A stretch of 6,700 nucleotides of DNA, from positions 1 through 6,700 of the forward strand of contig JAUWAH010000136.1 of the NCBI GenBank assembly GCA_030602145.1. Reading direction: 5' to 3'. Numbering within the stretch: the first letter of the stretch is position 1; every line of letters starts with the position of its first letter. The translations under genes and the position numbers were made by a program. The DNA is from Desulfobulbus sp. (GTDB lineage Bacteria; Desulfobacterota; Desulfobulbia; Desulfobulbales; Desulfobulbaceae). Positions 1-6,700 of this stretch are shown in pieces. The notes beneath the pieces were generated by a model, which worked only from the letters and a program-made list of their open reading frames with translations, searched no databases and was not told the DNA's origin.

Positions 1-314
1 GCAATCCGGACTACCGTAACTCAATCAAAGAATCCATTAGTGCTGTTGAGGCCTTGGTGCAAAGTCTCACCGGGGACTCCTCAGCGACGCTTGGTGCGGC
101 GTTAAAGGCCATCTCTGAGCAAGCACCTATGCATCCTGCCCTAAATAGGAGTCTTAGCTCACTGTATGGCTACACTTCAGACGCCAGCGGCATCAGGCAT
201 GCGCTGCTGGACGAGTCAAACCTTGACTTCATAGACGCAAAGTTCATGCTCGTCGCGTGTTCTGCCTTTGTGAACTATCTGACAGGCAAAGCAGCTCAGT
301 CGCGGCAGAGCTAA
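1..314 (+). CDS. C-terminal fragment of an AbiJ-like / STM4504-CBY_0614 family HEPN-type protein (5' end outside window)
   Basis: The reading frame is open from the first bases (first whole codon at 3) to a TAA at 312-314, giving about 103 residues with no start of its own. An internal TTG at 54 could be mistaken for a start, but the homologous sequence begins before it (NPDYRNSIKESISAVEAL). The fragment resembles the conserved C-terminal region of AbiJ-NTD4 / STM4504-CBY_0614 proteins: the DYRNSIKESI segment, LSSLYGYTSDASGIRHALLD, then DAKFMLVACSAFVNYL to the end. Family knowledge: these are putative abortive-infection (phage defence) proteins with an all-alpha HEPN-like C-terminus. The Arg-His of GIRHA may belong to the nuclease-type site, but I cannot confirm this from a fragment. 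The end looks natural, since the family normally stops soon after this hydrophobic helix. The family call is from memory of its consensus; the exact subfamily and N-terminal domain cannot be seen. Confidence 0.72.
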   Translation, partial: NPDYRNSIKESISAVEALVQSLTGDSSATLGAALKAISEQAPMHPALNRSLSSLYGYTSDASGIRHALLDESNLDFIDAKFMLVACSAFVNYLTGKAAQSRQS

Positions 315-346
315 TCGGGCAGCCGTGGGAATCTCTCCCCTAGCAC

Positions 347-377
347 GTAGGTTGGAGTGAGGAACGAACCCCAACAT
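347..377 (+). repeat. REP hairpin, left copy (RAYT-associated)
   Basis: A GTAG tetranucleotide (347-350) is followed by an 8-bp stem, gttggagt (351-358) against accccaac (368-375), with one A/C mismatch and a 9-base loop (359-367). The same unit occurs in inverted orientation at 933-963. Known biology: GTAG followed by an imperfect hairpin is the hallmark of the REP sequences that RAYT transposases bind and cleave. The unit lies 25 bases before the transposase start codon. Confidence 0.82.
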
Positions 378-402
378 TGTGTCATGTCACCGGAGGGATG
401 CA

Positions 403-930
403 ATGCGATACCGGCGCGCAAGGGTTGACGGCGGTGCCTATTTTTCACCGTCAATCTTGCGGAACGGTACTGCACCTGCGGGTAGAGCACATTGATGTCC
501 TCCGCATGGTTGTCGGCATGGTGAACAACCGGCACCCTTCACCATCGACGCCATGGTGATTCTGCCTGAACATCTGCATGTAGTGCGGCCCTGCCGCCAG
601 GGATGCCGACTCCCCGGGACGGTGGATGCTCATCAACACGGGATTCTCACGCCACATCTTCCAAGGAACGCCGGTGTGCCAGCAGGGCGAGCAACGGAGA
701 ACGCGGCATCTGGCAACGTCTTTATTGGAATCATCTCATCCGAGACCATGAAAACTTTGCCAGACATGTGGAGTACATCCCTTTTAATCCAATGAAACAC
801 GGCCATGTGCCCCGTGCGGCGGATGGGCCCTCTTCGAGCATCCACCGGTATATTGAAGCAGGGATGATCGACCGTGGCTGGGGCAATGATTTCTACGAAA
901 ACGACAAAAGAGAATCTGGAGAGAGAATGA
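403..930 (+). pseudogene. REP-associated tyrosine transposase (RAYT, Y1/HUH, IS200-like), multiply frameshifted
   Basis: RAYTs are single-strand HUH nucleases that cut at REP hairpins. The start is ATG 403, preceded by GGAGG at 392-396. The protein must be pieced together across frames: MRYRRARVDGGAYF (403-443), FTVNLAERYCT (444-475), LRVEHIDVLRMVV... (476-535), FTIDAMVILPEHLHVV (538-590), LPPG (591-601), DADSPGRWMLINTGFSRHI (602-658), then SKERR...GERGIWQRLYW to WGNDF (about 660-893). That implies about five 1-base deletions and one 1-base insertion. Both catalytic elements survive: the HUH motif as HLH (571-579) and the nucleophile Tyr in HVEYIPFNP (codon 774-776). The last frame has no stop until 992, so it reads through the right-hand REP; the original stop is unclear and the end given is approximate. 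Corrected length matches short RAYTs. No full product is expected unless the frameshifts are sequencing errors. Confidence 0.85.
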
Positions 931-932
931 TG

Positions 933-963
933 ATGTTGGGGTTCGTTCCTCACCCCAACCTGC
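933..963 (-). repeat. REP hairpin, right copy (inverted relative to left)
   Basis: Read on the - strand, this repeats the left unit: GCAG (in place of GTAG, + bases 960-963), then gttggggt, a 9-base loop and accccaac. The 8-bp stem (935-942 with 952-959) is perfect here. Over 31 bp the two copies differ at two positions only: one in the tetranucleotide and one in the stem. The outward-facing tetranucleotides and the transposase between the copies give the typical REP-RAYT-inverted-REP layout. Confidence 0.82.
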
Positions 964-1051
964 TGGCTGTCAAAAATAACAAGGTTGGTTGAATTTTCCG
1001 GAACGGTTCATAAGTCCATCGAATTCAGCGGAAGTGGTGCGCGGTGAAATC

Positions 1052-1357
1052 ATGAGAGAGAGCACATTAAGTCTTGATGACGTCCTTGGAATTTTAAGGA
1101 AGCGAAAAGCGGATTTTGAAAATGCATATGGCGTCACGGCCATCGGCATCTTCGGTTCTCTTGCTAGGGGGACAGCGAAACAGGATAGCGACATCGATGT
1201 GGTCGTCAAGATGAAGAAGCCGGATCTTTTTTATCTGGTTCATATCAAGAAAGAGCTGGAAGGTGACTGCAGGACGAGTGTCGACATCGTCCATTACCGT
1301 GAGAAAATGAACGCCTTTTTAAAAAAACGCATAGACCAGGAGGCCGTCTATGTATGA
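1052..1357 (+). CDS. mntA: MNT-domain nucleotidyltransferase antitoxin MntA of an MNT/HEPN toxin-antitoxin pair
   Basis: This 101-residue protein has the minimal nucleotidyltransferase fold. The signature is GSLARG (residues 35-40) followed by D47 and D49 (DSDIDV); the third carboxylate is probably D78 in SVDIV. It ends in the usual IDQEAVYV. Family knowledge: MntA antitoxins neutralise the cognate HEPN ribonuclease by adding AMP units to a tyrosine next to its active site. The ATG at 1052 is chosen because homology begins just after it. Its ribosome site is poor (GGTGA four bases upstream), and in-frame GTG at 1034 and TTG at 989 are possible longer starts. The TTG would lie just beyond the right REP and add unconserved sequence. 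The gene overlaps hepT by 8 bases, as expected for a translationally coupled pair. Composition is more A/T-rich than the - strand operon, consistent with an acquired module. Confidence 0.9.
   Translation: MRESTLSLDDVLGILRKRKADFENAYGVTAIGIFGSLARGTAKQDSDIDVVVKMKKPDLFYLVHIKKELEGDCRTSVDIVHYREKMNAFLKKRIDQEAVYV
1338..1343 (+). promoter_or_regulatory. Shine-Dalgarno site of hepT inside mntA
   Basis: A perfect AGGAGG lies six bases before the ATG at 1350. It settles the hepT start inside the mntA coding region. It is far stronger than the site in front of mntA, so the toxin may also be translated independently of the antitoxin. Confidence 0.75.
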
Positions 1358-1718
1358 CCGTGAGCTTGTCCTTGAAATACTTGAGCAGATAGTAACCGCC
1401 GCAAACCGTATCGAACGAAGGTTTGCGGACATCGCTCAACCCGATGATTTTCTTGGTTCCGAAGAGGGTATTGATAAGCTGGATGCCATTTGTATGATGC
1501 TGATCGCTATCGGTGAGAATCTGAAAAATCTGGATAAAATCACCGGCGGCACGATCTTGCCTCAATATCCTGAAATGGACTGGAAAGGCGCCAAGGGCAT
1601 GCGTGATATCATCAGCCATCATTACTTTGACTTGGATGCCGAGGTGGTGTTCTCCATCTGCAAGGATCGCATACCCGGCTTGATCGAAACACTTACGAAA
1701 ATGAAGGGTTCCCTGTAA
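1350..1718 (+). CDS. hepT: HEPN-domain ribonuclease toxin HepT (DUF86 family)
   Basis: This 122-residue all-helical protein carries the HepT signature R-x4-H-x-Y: R85, H90 and Y92 in MRDIISHHYFDLD. R and H form the RNase site, and Y92 corresponds to the tyrosine AMPylated by MntA in studied pairs. Other DUF86 features are the early RIERRFADI helix, LDAICMMLIAIGENLKNL (residues 44-61) and P71-WKGAKGMRDII. Length is normal for the family (about 110-140). The start is fixed by AGGAGG six bases upstream and by the 8-base overlap with mntA. The order MNT first, HEPN second is common. All key residues are present, so the system looks intact. The likely role is phage defence or stress-induced growth arrest by cleaving tRNA or mRNA; the target cannot be read from sequence. 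Confidence 0.92.
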   Translation: MYDRELVLEILEQIVTAANRIERRFADIAQPDDFLGSEEGIDKLDAICMMLIAIGENLKNLDKITGGTILPQYPEMDWKGAKGMRDIISHHYFDLDAEVVFSICKDRIPGLIETLTKMKGSL

Positions 1719-1846
1719 TGGCCATCCACCTTGATTTCCCTTCATCCCCACATGCCATACCCACTCCTGGAATGAGCTTGAGCCCGTTGCATGGAAATGC
1801 AATCGATTCTCATGCGAAGAACCCGTAGGCCTCCAAGCGCATCCAC
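1719..1846. other. Intergenic spacer between hepT and the asd terminator, with an imperfect hairpin
   Basis: No gene is recognisable here on either strand. An inverted repeat, ttgcat / atgcaa (1787-1792 with 1797-1802, loop ggaa), is extended by CG/CG around a one-base bulge and, beyond an internal loop, by atgag / ctcat (1772-1776 with 1809-1813). It has no T-tract, so it is not a standard terminator for hepT. Confidence 0.4.
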
Positions 1847-1877
1847 AAAAAAAGCCGCTCCCCAAAAGAGGAGCGGC
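1847..1877 (-). terminator. Intrinsic terminator of the leuB-prs-asd operon
   Basis: A perfect 8-bp GC-rich stem, gccgctcc (1854-1861) with ggagcggc (1870-1877), encloses an 8-base loop. On the - strand it is followed at once by seven Ts (+ strand A-run 1847-1853). It begins 62 bases after the asd stop. There is no T-run on the + side, so it should act mainly on - strand transcripts and would not efficiently stop hepT. Confidence 0.9.
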
Positions 1878-1939
1878 GTGCATGGAAAAGAAAAACCTGA
1901 TGACCGGGGTGACCCGTCGACCGGCGGATTGTTCTTTTC

Positions 1940-3058
1940 TTACCCCAAATGCTCCAGGGCAATCTTCAGCATCCGTCGGACCGGTTCGGCGGCGCCCCAG
2001 AGCAGTTGGTCGCCCACGGAAAAGGCGCTGACATACTCGGGCCCCAGGTTCATCTTGCGAACACGGCCCACCGGAATGTCGAGGGTCCCGGTGACCCGGG
2101 CCGGAGTCAGTTCCTTCAGAGTCTGCTCCCTGGTGTTCTCCACCAGCCGAACCCATTGGTTGTGACCGGCGATGGCCTGTTCGATCTCGGCCAGGGGCAC
2201 ATCCCGGTTCAGCTTGATGGTGAAGGCCTGGCTGTGGCAGCGCATGGCACTGATGCGCACGCAGCAGCCATCCACCGGAATCCGGCCGGGAGCAAGGCCC
2301 AGAATCTTGTTGGTTTCAGTGACACCCTTCCAGTCCTCGCGGGTCTGGCCGTTGTCCATGGCTGAATCGATCCAGGGAATCAGGCTGCCGGCCAGCGGCG
2401 CACCGAAATTGGTGGTCGGAAAGGCCGGGTTGCGCAGGGTCTCGACCACGTTGCGATCGAGATCGAGAATGGCCGAGGCCGGATCGTCGAGCAGACTTTC
2501 GGCATTTTCGCCGACCAGCCGCATCTGGTTGACCAACTCGCGCATATTCTTGGCCCCGGCACCGGAGGCGGCCTGGTAGGTCTGGCTGCTGATCCATTCC
2601 ACCCAGCCGCGCTCGAACAGTCCGCCGAGCGCCATCAGCATCAGGGAGACGGTGCAGTTGCCGCCGATGTATTTCTTGATGCCTCCGGCCAGCCCCTGGT
2701 CGATCACCTTGCGGTTGACCGGATCGAGGACGATGATCGAATCCGCATCCATCCGCAGCTTGGAGGCGGCGTCGATCCAGTAGCCCTGCCAGCCCTTGGC
2801 CATCAGGTGCGGATAGACCTCGCCGGTGTAGCTGCCGCCCTGGCAGGAGACGATGATATCCATCTCGGCCAGCAGGGCCGCATTGTTGCCGTCGAGCAAT
2901 TCATACACTGTGCCGTTGACCTCGGGACCCGCCTGTCCGGCCTGGGAGGTCGAGAAAAACCGAGGCTCGTAGCCCTGAAAATCCCCCTCCTGCCGCATCC
3001 GCTCCATGAGCACCGAGCCGACCATACCGCGCCAGCCTACAATTCCAACCTTTTTCAT
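1940..3058 (-). CDS. asd: Aspartate-semialdehyde dehydrogenase (E. coli-type Asd)
   Basis: Asd reduces aspartyl phosphate to aspartate semialdehyde with NADPH, the branch point to lysine/diaminopimelate, threonine and methionine. The 372 residues match the gammaproteobacterial-type enzyme (about 367). The N-terminal Rossmann nucleotide loop is [13 protein letters not shown] (5-17). The nucleophile is C135 in [10 protein letters not shown], the same number as in E. coli. [12 protein letters not shown] (158-169) follows, and the catalytic His is H275 in MRCHSQAF. The start is ATG at 3058 with GGAAGGA a few bases upstream; the stop is TAA at 1940-1942. It is the last gene of the operon, 37 bases after the PRPP synthetase stop, and the terminator follows it. 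All catalytic residues are present and nothing suggests damage. Confidence 0.97.
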   Translation of the reverse strand: MKKVGIVGWRGMVGSVLMERMRQEGDFQGYEPRFFSTSQAGQAGPEVNGTVYELLDGNNAALLAEMDIIVSCQGGSYTGEVYPHLMAKGWQGYWIDAASKLRMDADSIIVLDPVNRKVIDQGLAGGIKKYIGGNCTVSLMLMALGGLFERGWVEWISSQTYQAASGAGAKNMRELVNQMRLVGENAESLLDDPASAILDLDRNVVETLRNPAFPTTNFGAPLAGSLIPWIDSAMDNGQTREDWKGVTETNKILGLAPGRIPVDGCCVRISAMRCHSQAFTIKLNRDVPLAEIEQAIAGHNQWVRLVENTREQTLKELTPARVTGTLDIPVGRVRKMNLGPEYVSAFSVGDQLLWGAAEPVRRMLKIALEHLG

Positions 3059-3095
3059 ACCGTCCTTCCGCTGTTGTCTCAGAGGTTGTGCCCGC

Positions 3096-4016
3096 TCAGT
3101 GCAGGCGGAAATAGCCCTTCAATTCATCGGCGATCACCGGCGCCACCGAGTAGACCTGCAGGAGGTCGTCGCTCTCCCGCCCCGGATAGGTGTCGGCGCC
3201 GATGATGCAGTTGATGCCCTTGGCCACGAATTTCTCCCTGGCCCCCCCGGCCAGAACCAGATGGGTGGCCATCACCATCACCCCCAACGCGCCCGCCTGG
3301 TAGCAGCGGTCCACGGTCTGGAGCATGGAGCCGCCGGTGCGGATCATGTCGTCGCAGATGATCGCCGTCCTGCCCCGAACCGCCCCGGACAACTGGCCGA
3401 CAATGGTCTGGTCGACATCGTAGCGGTCCTTGTTGGCGGCGGTATGCGGGCAGTCGAGCAGTCCGGCCAGCCGGGCCACCCGCTTGGAAAAACCGTAATC
3501 CGGCGACACCAGGACGATATTGTCCAACTGCATTTGCCGGATCTTGTCCGCCGCCACCCGTTCGGTCCACAGGTGGCGGGTACGGACCTCGCCGGTGTGG
3601 GCATGCAGCACCGATTCCGAATGGAGATCGACAAAGGCGACGTAATCGGGCCGGGCCCGGAAAATCTGCCGGGTGCGGGTGATGCCCTTGGGGATCTCTC
3701 CGGAATCGGGCTTGGCCCGTTCCATGGTCGAATAGCCCAGATAGGGAATGACCACGTTCACCGACAGCGCGTTCCAGTACCGGGCCCCGGCGATCAGGTC
3801 GATCAGTTCCTGATGGGAACCGTCGTCCGGGGTGTTGGCAACGATCACCAGGTCGCGGCCGGCGATGTCATGGGGGAAGGCGTGGTAGATCTCGCCGTCG
3901 GCAAAGGTCCGGGTGATCATCTCGGTTACCGGCACATCCATTTCCCTGGCCACATCGGCGGCCATCCGCGCGGCGGAACGATTGGAACTCAGGACAATGG
4001 TCTTGTGTCGCGGCAT
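3096..4016 (-). CDS. Ribose-phosphate pyrophosphokinase (PRPP synthetase) family protein, divergent
   Basis: Enzymes of this family make PRPP from ribose 5-phosphate and ATP for histidine, tryptophan, purine, pyrimidine and NAD synthesis. The 306 residues keep the general plan of Prs (about 315): FADGE (38-42), IPYLGY (90-95), DLH (130-132, with H132 at the place of the catalytic-domain His), NKDRYD (195-200) near the DKRR position of E. coli, the PRPP loop DDMIRTGGS (222-230), and ATH (250-252). It differs from classical Prs in key places. The ATP-binding YARQD segment reads [13 protein letters not shown] with extra residues, and the loop DDMIDTGGT has Arg for the second Asp. It is therefore probably a variant PRPP synthetase subfamily or a related phosphoribosyl enzyme, so no prs symbol is given. 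The start is ATG 4016 with GGAGG six bases upstream. It lies 24 bases after leuB and 37 before asd, suggesting co-transcription. Confidence 0.83.
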   Translation of the reverse strand: MPRHKTIVLSSNRSAARMAADVAREMDVPVTEMITRTFADGEIYHAFPHDIAGRDLVIVANTPDDGSHQELIDLIAGARYWNALSVNVVIPYLGYSTMERAKPDSGEIPKGITRTRQIFRARPDYVAFVDLHSESVLHAHTGEVRTRHLWTERVAADKIRQMQLDNIVLVSPDYGFSKRVARLAGLLDCPHTAANKDRYDVDQTIVGQLSGAVRGRTAIICDDMIRTGGSMLQTVDRCYQAGALGVMVMATHLVLAGGAREKFVAKGINCIIGADTYPGRESDDLLQVYSVAPVIADELKGYFRLH

Positions 4017-4040
4017 GACGGACCTCCCTGGTCGACGGCG

Positions 4041-5211
<1,171 letters not shown>

Positions 5212-5321
5212 CCTTGACGAACCATTGCGATGAAATGCAGGTTCACGGACAAACAAGAGCATACAAAAGGAGAAGACGGTTCCCCCTTCTTTTTGGCAAC
5301 CAGCCTCTTTCCCGAAAACGT

Positions 5322-5978
5322 TCAGCCGGGACAGGCAACGGCCAGCAGCCGGGGCGCGCCGGAAAACGGCAGGCTGAGGCGAACGGTTTCGACAATCCGC
5401 CACGGCCCCGAGGCATGCTGTTCAACGCCGACCATGGCCTCTGCTCGGGCGAGCATCAGGATGACCCGGGTCGCCGGCGTTGTCAGTGGCTTGACCAGCG
5501 GCAGAAAGGTGCCCGGTTCGGCCACCGCCCGGCTGGTGATATGGGAAAACCGGCCGCACCAGGCAGCGGCATGGGGTTCGATCCGGTCGGCGACCACCTC
5601 GGTGTTGGTCAACCCCAGGGTGCGTATGAGGTGACGGAGAAAGCCCGCCCGCTTCTGCCGGGGTTCCATCAGGGTGAAGCGGGCTTCGGGCAATGCGCAG
5701 GCCAGCACCAAGCCGGGAAAACCGGCGCCGGTACCCACATCGAGCAGGTGGATCGGCTCTTCGGCTTGCCGTAGCAGCGGCAGCAGGGTGAGCGAATCGA
5801 GGAAGTGGATCTCGATGGCCTCCTCCGCCGGCGTGTCCCGGGCGATCAGGTTGATCCGCCGGTTCCATTTCAACAGTTCGGCGAGGTAGACCAGCAGCCG
5901 GTCGCACCCACCGGTCTCCAGGTCAATGCCCAGCCGCTTGACGCCTTCGGTGAGCAGGGCGCGATTATCCCCTGCCAA
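5322..5978 (-). CDS. rsmG: 16S rRNA (guanine-N7)-methyltransferase RsmG (GidB)
   Basis: RsmG methylates N7 of G527 (E. coli numbering) in 16S rRNA using S-adenosylmethionine; its loss is known to give low-level streptomycin resistance. The 218 residues match the family (about 207-240). Landmarks: LLVYLAELLKWNRRINLIA (28-46), IHFLDSL (57-63), the SAM-binding motif I DVGTGAGFPGL (80-90), acidic E105 at the end of the next strand, and TSRAVAEPGTFLPLV (148-162). The usual lysine-glycine of the late strand (ALKG in E. coli) is not evident; the segment reads ILMLARAE (173-180). The TTG start at 5978 overlaps the hisD end by 14 bases and has no clear ribosome site, so translation is probably coupled to hisD. 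It gives the expected N-terminal length. An internal CTG at 5957, with AGGGG before it, is a less likely alternative. Confidence 0.94.
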   Translation of the reverse strand: MAGDNRALLTEGVKRLGIDLETGGCDRLLVYLAELLKWNRRINLIARDTPAEEAIEIHFLDSLTLLPLLRQAEEPIHLLDVGTGAGFPGLVLACALPEARFTLMEPRQKRAGFLRHLIRTLGLTNTEVVADRIEPHAAAWCGRFSHITSRAVAEPGTFLPLVKPLTTPATRVILMLARAEAMVGVEQHASGPWRIVETVRLSLPFSGAPRLLAVACPG

Positions 5979-6700
5979 GCCGGACCGCCACTGAATTGCC
6001 GTGGGCCGTCAGCCCCTCGAGCCCGGCCAGCCGCCGGATGTGGTCAGCGTCAGCCTCCAGGGCCTGGCGGCTGTAACTGATGATCGAACTCTTCTTGAGG
6101 AAGGTTTCCACGCCGAGCGCCGAGGCGATCCGGGCTGTGCCCATGGTCGGCAGGACATGGTTGGGACCGGCGACATAGTCCCCCGCTGCCTCCGGGGTCC
6201 AGGGGCCCAGGAAGATGGCGCCGGCATGGCGGATGGCGGGCAGCCACTGCCAGGGCTCGGCCACCTGCAGCTCCAGGTGCTCGATGGCGATCTCGTTGGC
6301 CAGGTCGATGGCCTCCCCGAGGCTGTCGGCCACCAGGATCAGGCCCCGTTCGGCCAGGGCAGCACGGGCGATGTCGGCCCGTTCCAGAAGTGGCAACTGG
6401 CGTTCCAGCTCCCGGCCGATGGCCTCCCCCAGTTGTCCGTCGGTGGTGATCACCATGGCCAGTGCCTGGGGATCGTGTTCGGCCTGGGCGAGCATGTCGG
6501 CGGCGACAAAGGCCGGCTGGGCGGTGTGGTCGGCGACGATCAGCACCTCGCTGGGCCCGGCGATCATGTCGATCCGCACCCTCCCCATCACCTGCCGCTT
6601 GGCCTCGGCCACATACTGGTTGCCCGGCCCGACGATCACGTCCACCCGGGGAATGCTCGCCGTGCCATAGGCCAGGGCGCCGACGGCCCAGGCCGACCCC
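5965..6700 (-). CDS. hisD: Histidinol dehydrogenase, C-terminal part (5' end outside window)
   Basis: HisD carries out the last two steps of histidine synthesis, oxidising L-histidinol to histidine with two NAD+ and a bound zinc. About 244 of the roughly 430 residues are present; the frame stays open to the window edge, starting GSAWAVGALAYGTASIP. The GTG at 6645 is an internal codon, not the start. Landmarks in order: VGPGNQYVAEAKRQV, IDMIAGPSEVLIVAD, zinc ligands Gln and His in AQAEHD, the general-base region AIEHLEL, the third zinc ligand Asp in GDYVAGPNHVLPT, and the C-terminal zinc ligand His in TAHGNSVAVRL. All four zinc ligands expected from the E. coli enzyme are conserved. The stop TAA (5965-5967) lies inside the start of rsmG, pointing to one transcript. 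Confidence 0.97.
   Translation of the reverse strand, partial: GSAWAVGALAYGTASIPRVDVIVGPGNQYVAEAKRQVMGRVRIDMIAGPSEVLIVADHTAQPAFVAADMLAQAEHDPQALAMVITTDGQLGEAIGRELERQLPLLERADIARAALAERGLILVADSLGEAIDLANEIAIEHLELQVAEPWQWLPAIRHAGAIFLGPWTPEAAGDYVAGPNHVLPTMGTARIASALGVETFLKKSSIISYSRQALEADADHIRRLAGLEGLTAHGNSVAVRLGRG

Noticed and set aside
311..657. Small - strand open frames over the RAYT region
   Set aside because: They are shadows of the frameshifted transposase on the opposite strand.
989..1014. Possible mntA promoter (TTGAAT at 989, CATAAG at 1009)
   Set aside because: The spacing is only 14 bases and both boxes are weak; no other good pair was found before mntA.
1245..2156. A 303-codon open frame on the - strand antisense to mntA/hepT and running into asd
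   Set aside because: It crosses the terminator and overlaps three well-supported genes in the wrong frame; no motif is recognisable.
5266..5298. Hairpin after rsmG (agaag / cttct) as terminator
   Set aside because: On the - strand only five pairs form around a 10-base loop, with a short interrupted T-run. It is too weak to call, although some terminator for hisD-rsmG would be expected here.

Overview
The window has two halves of different character. Roughly the first 1.85 kb is an accessory stretch on the + strand, visibly richer in A/T. The remaining 4.85 kb is a GC-rich run of amino-acid biosynthesis and housekeeping genes, all on the - strand. The gene set (E. coli-type Asd, LeuB, HisD, RsmG) fits a Gram-negative proteobacterium. 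The leuB/asd pairing and GC level suggest a deltaproteobacterial (Desulfobacterota) lineage, but that is a guess; no marker here fixes the taxon.

Accessory part, left to right. (1) The C-terminal end of an AbiJ-like, HEPN-type abortive-infection protein (bases 1-314, start outside the window). (2) A REP-associated tyrosine transposase (RAYT, Y1/HUH type) at about 403-930, broken by about six single-base frameshifts. It is flanked by two 31-bp REP hairpins in inverted orientation (347-377 and 933-963). (3) A complete MNT/HEPN toxin-antitoxin pair, mntA (1052-1357) and hepT (1350-1718), overlapping by 8 bases. A 128-base spacer with an imperfect hairpin follows.

Core part, read on the - strand (right to left). 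hisD (N-terminus cut by the window end) overlaps rsmG. After a 198-base gap holding a perfect TTGACA box inside a short palindrome come leuB, a divergent ribose-phosphate pyrophosphokinase gene and asd, with 24- and 37-base gaps. They look like one operon ending in a strong intrinsic terminator at 1847-1877. LeuB acts in leucine synthesis, Asd in the aspartate family (Lys/Thr/Met), HisD in histidine synthesis. The PRPP synthetase homologue could supply PRPP to histidine and nucleotide synthesis. hepT and asd converge on the terminator region, so it also marks the boundary between accessory and core DNA.

The best candidates for a second look are the REP-RAYT-REP unit with its unusual lesion pattern, its position between two HEPN-type defence genes, and the PRPP synthetase homologue with altered ATP- and ribose-phosphate-binding motifs. 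No wholly unknown system was recognised.
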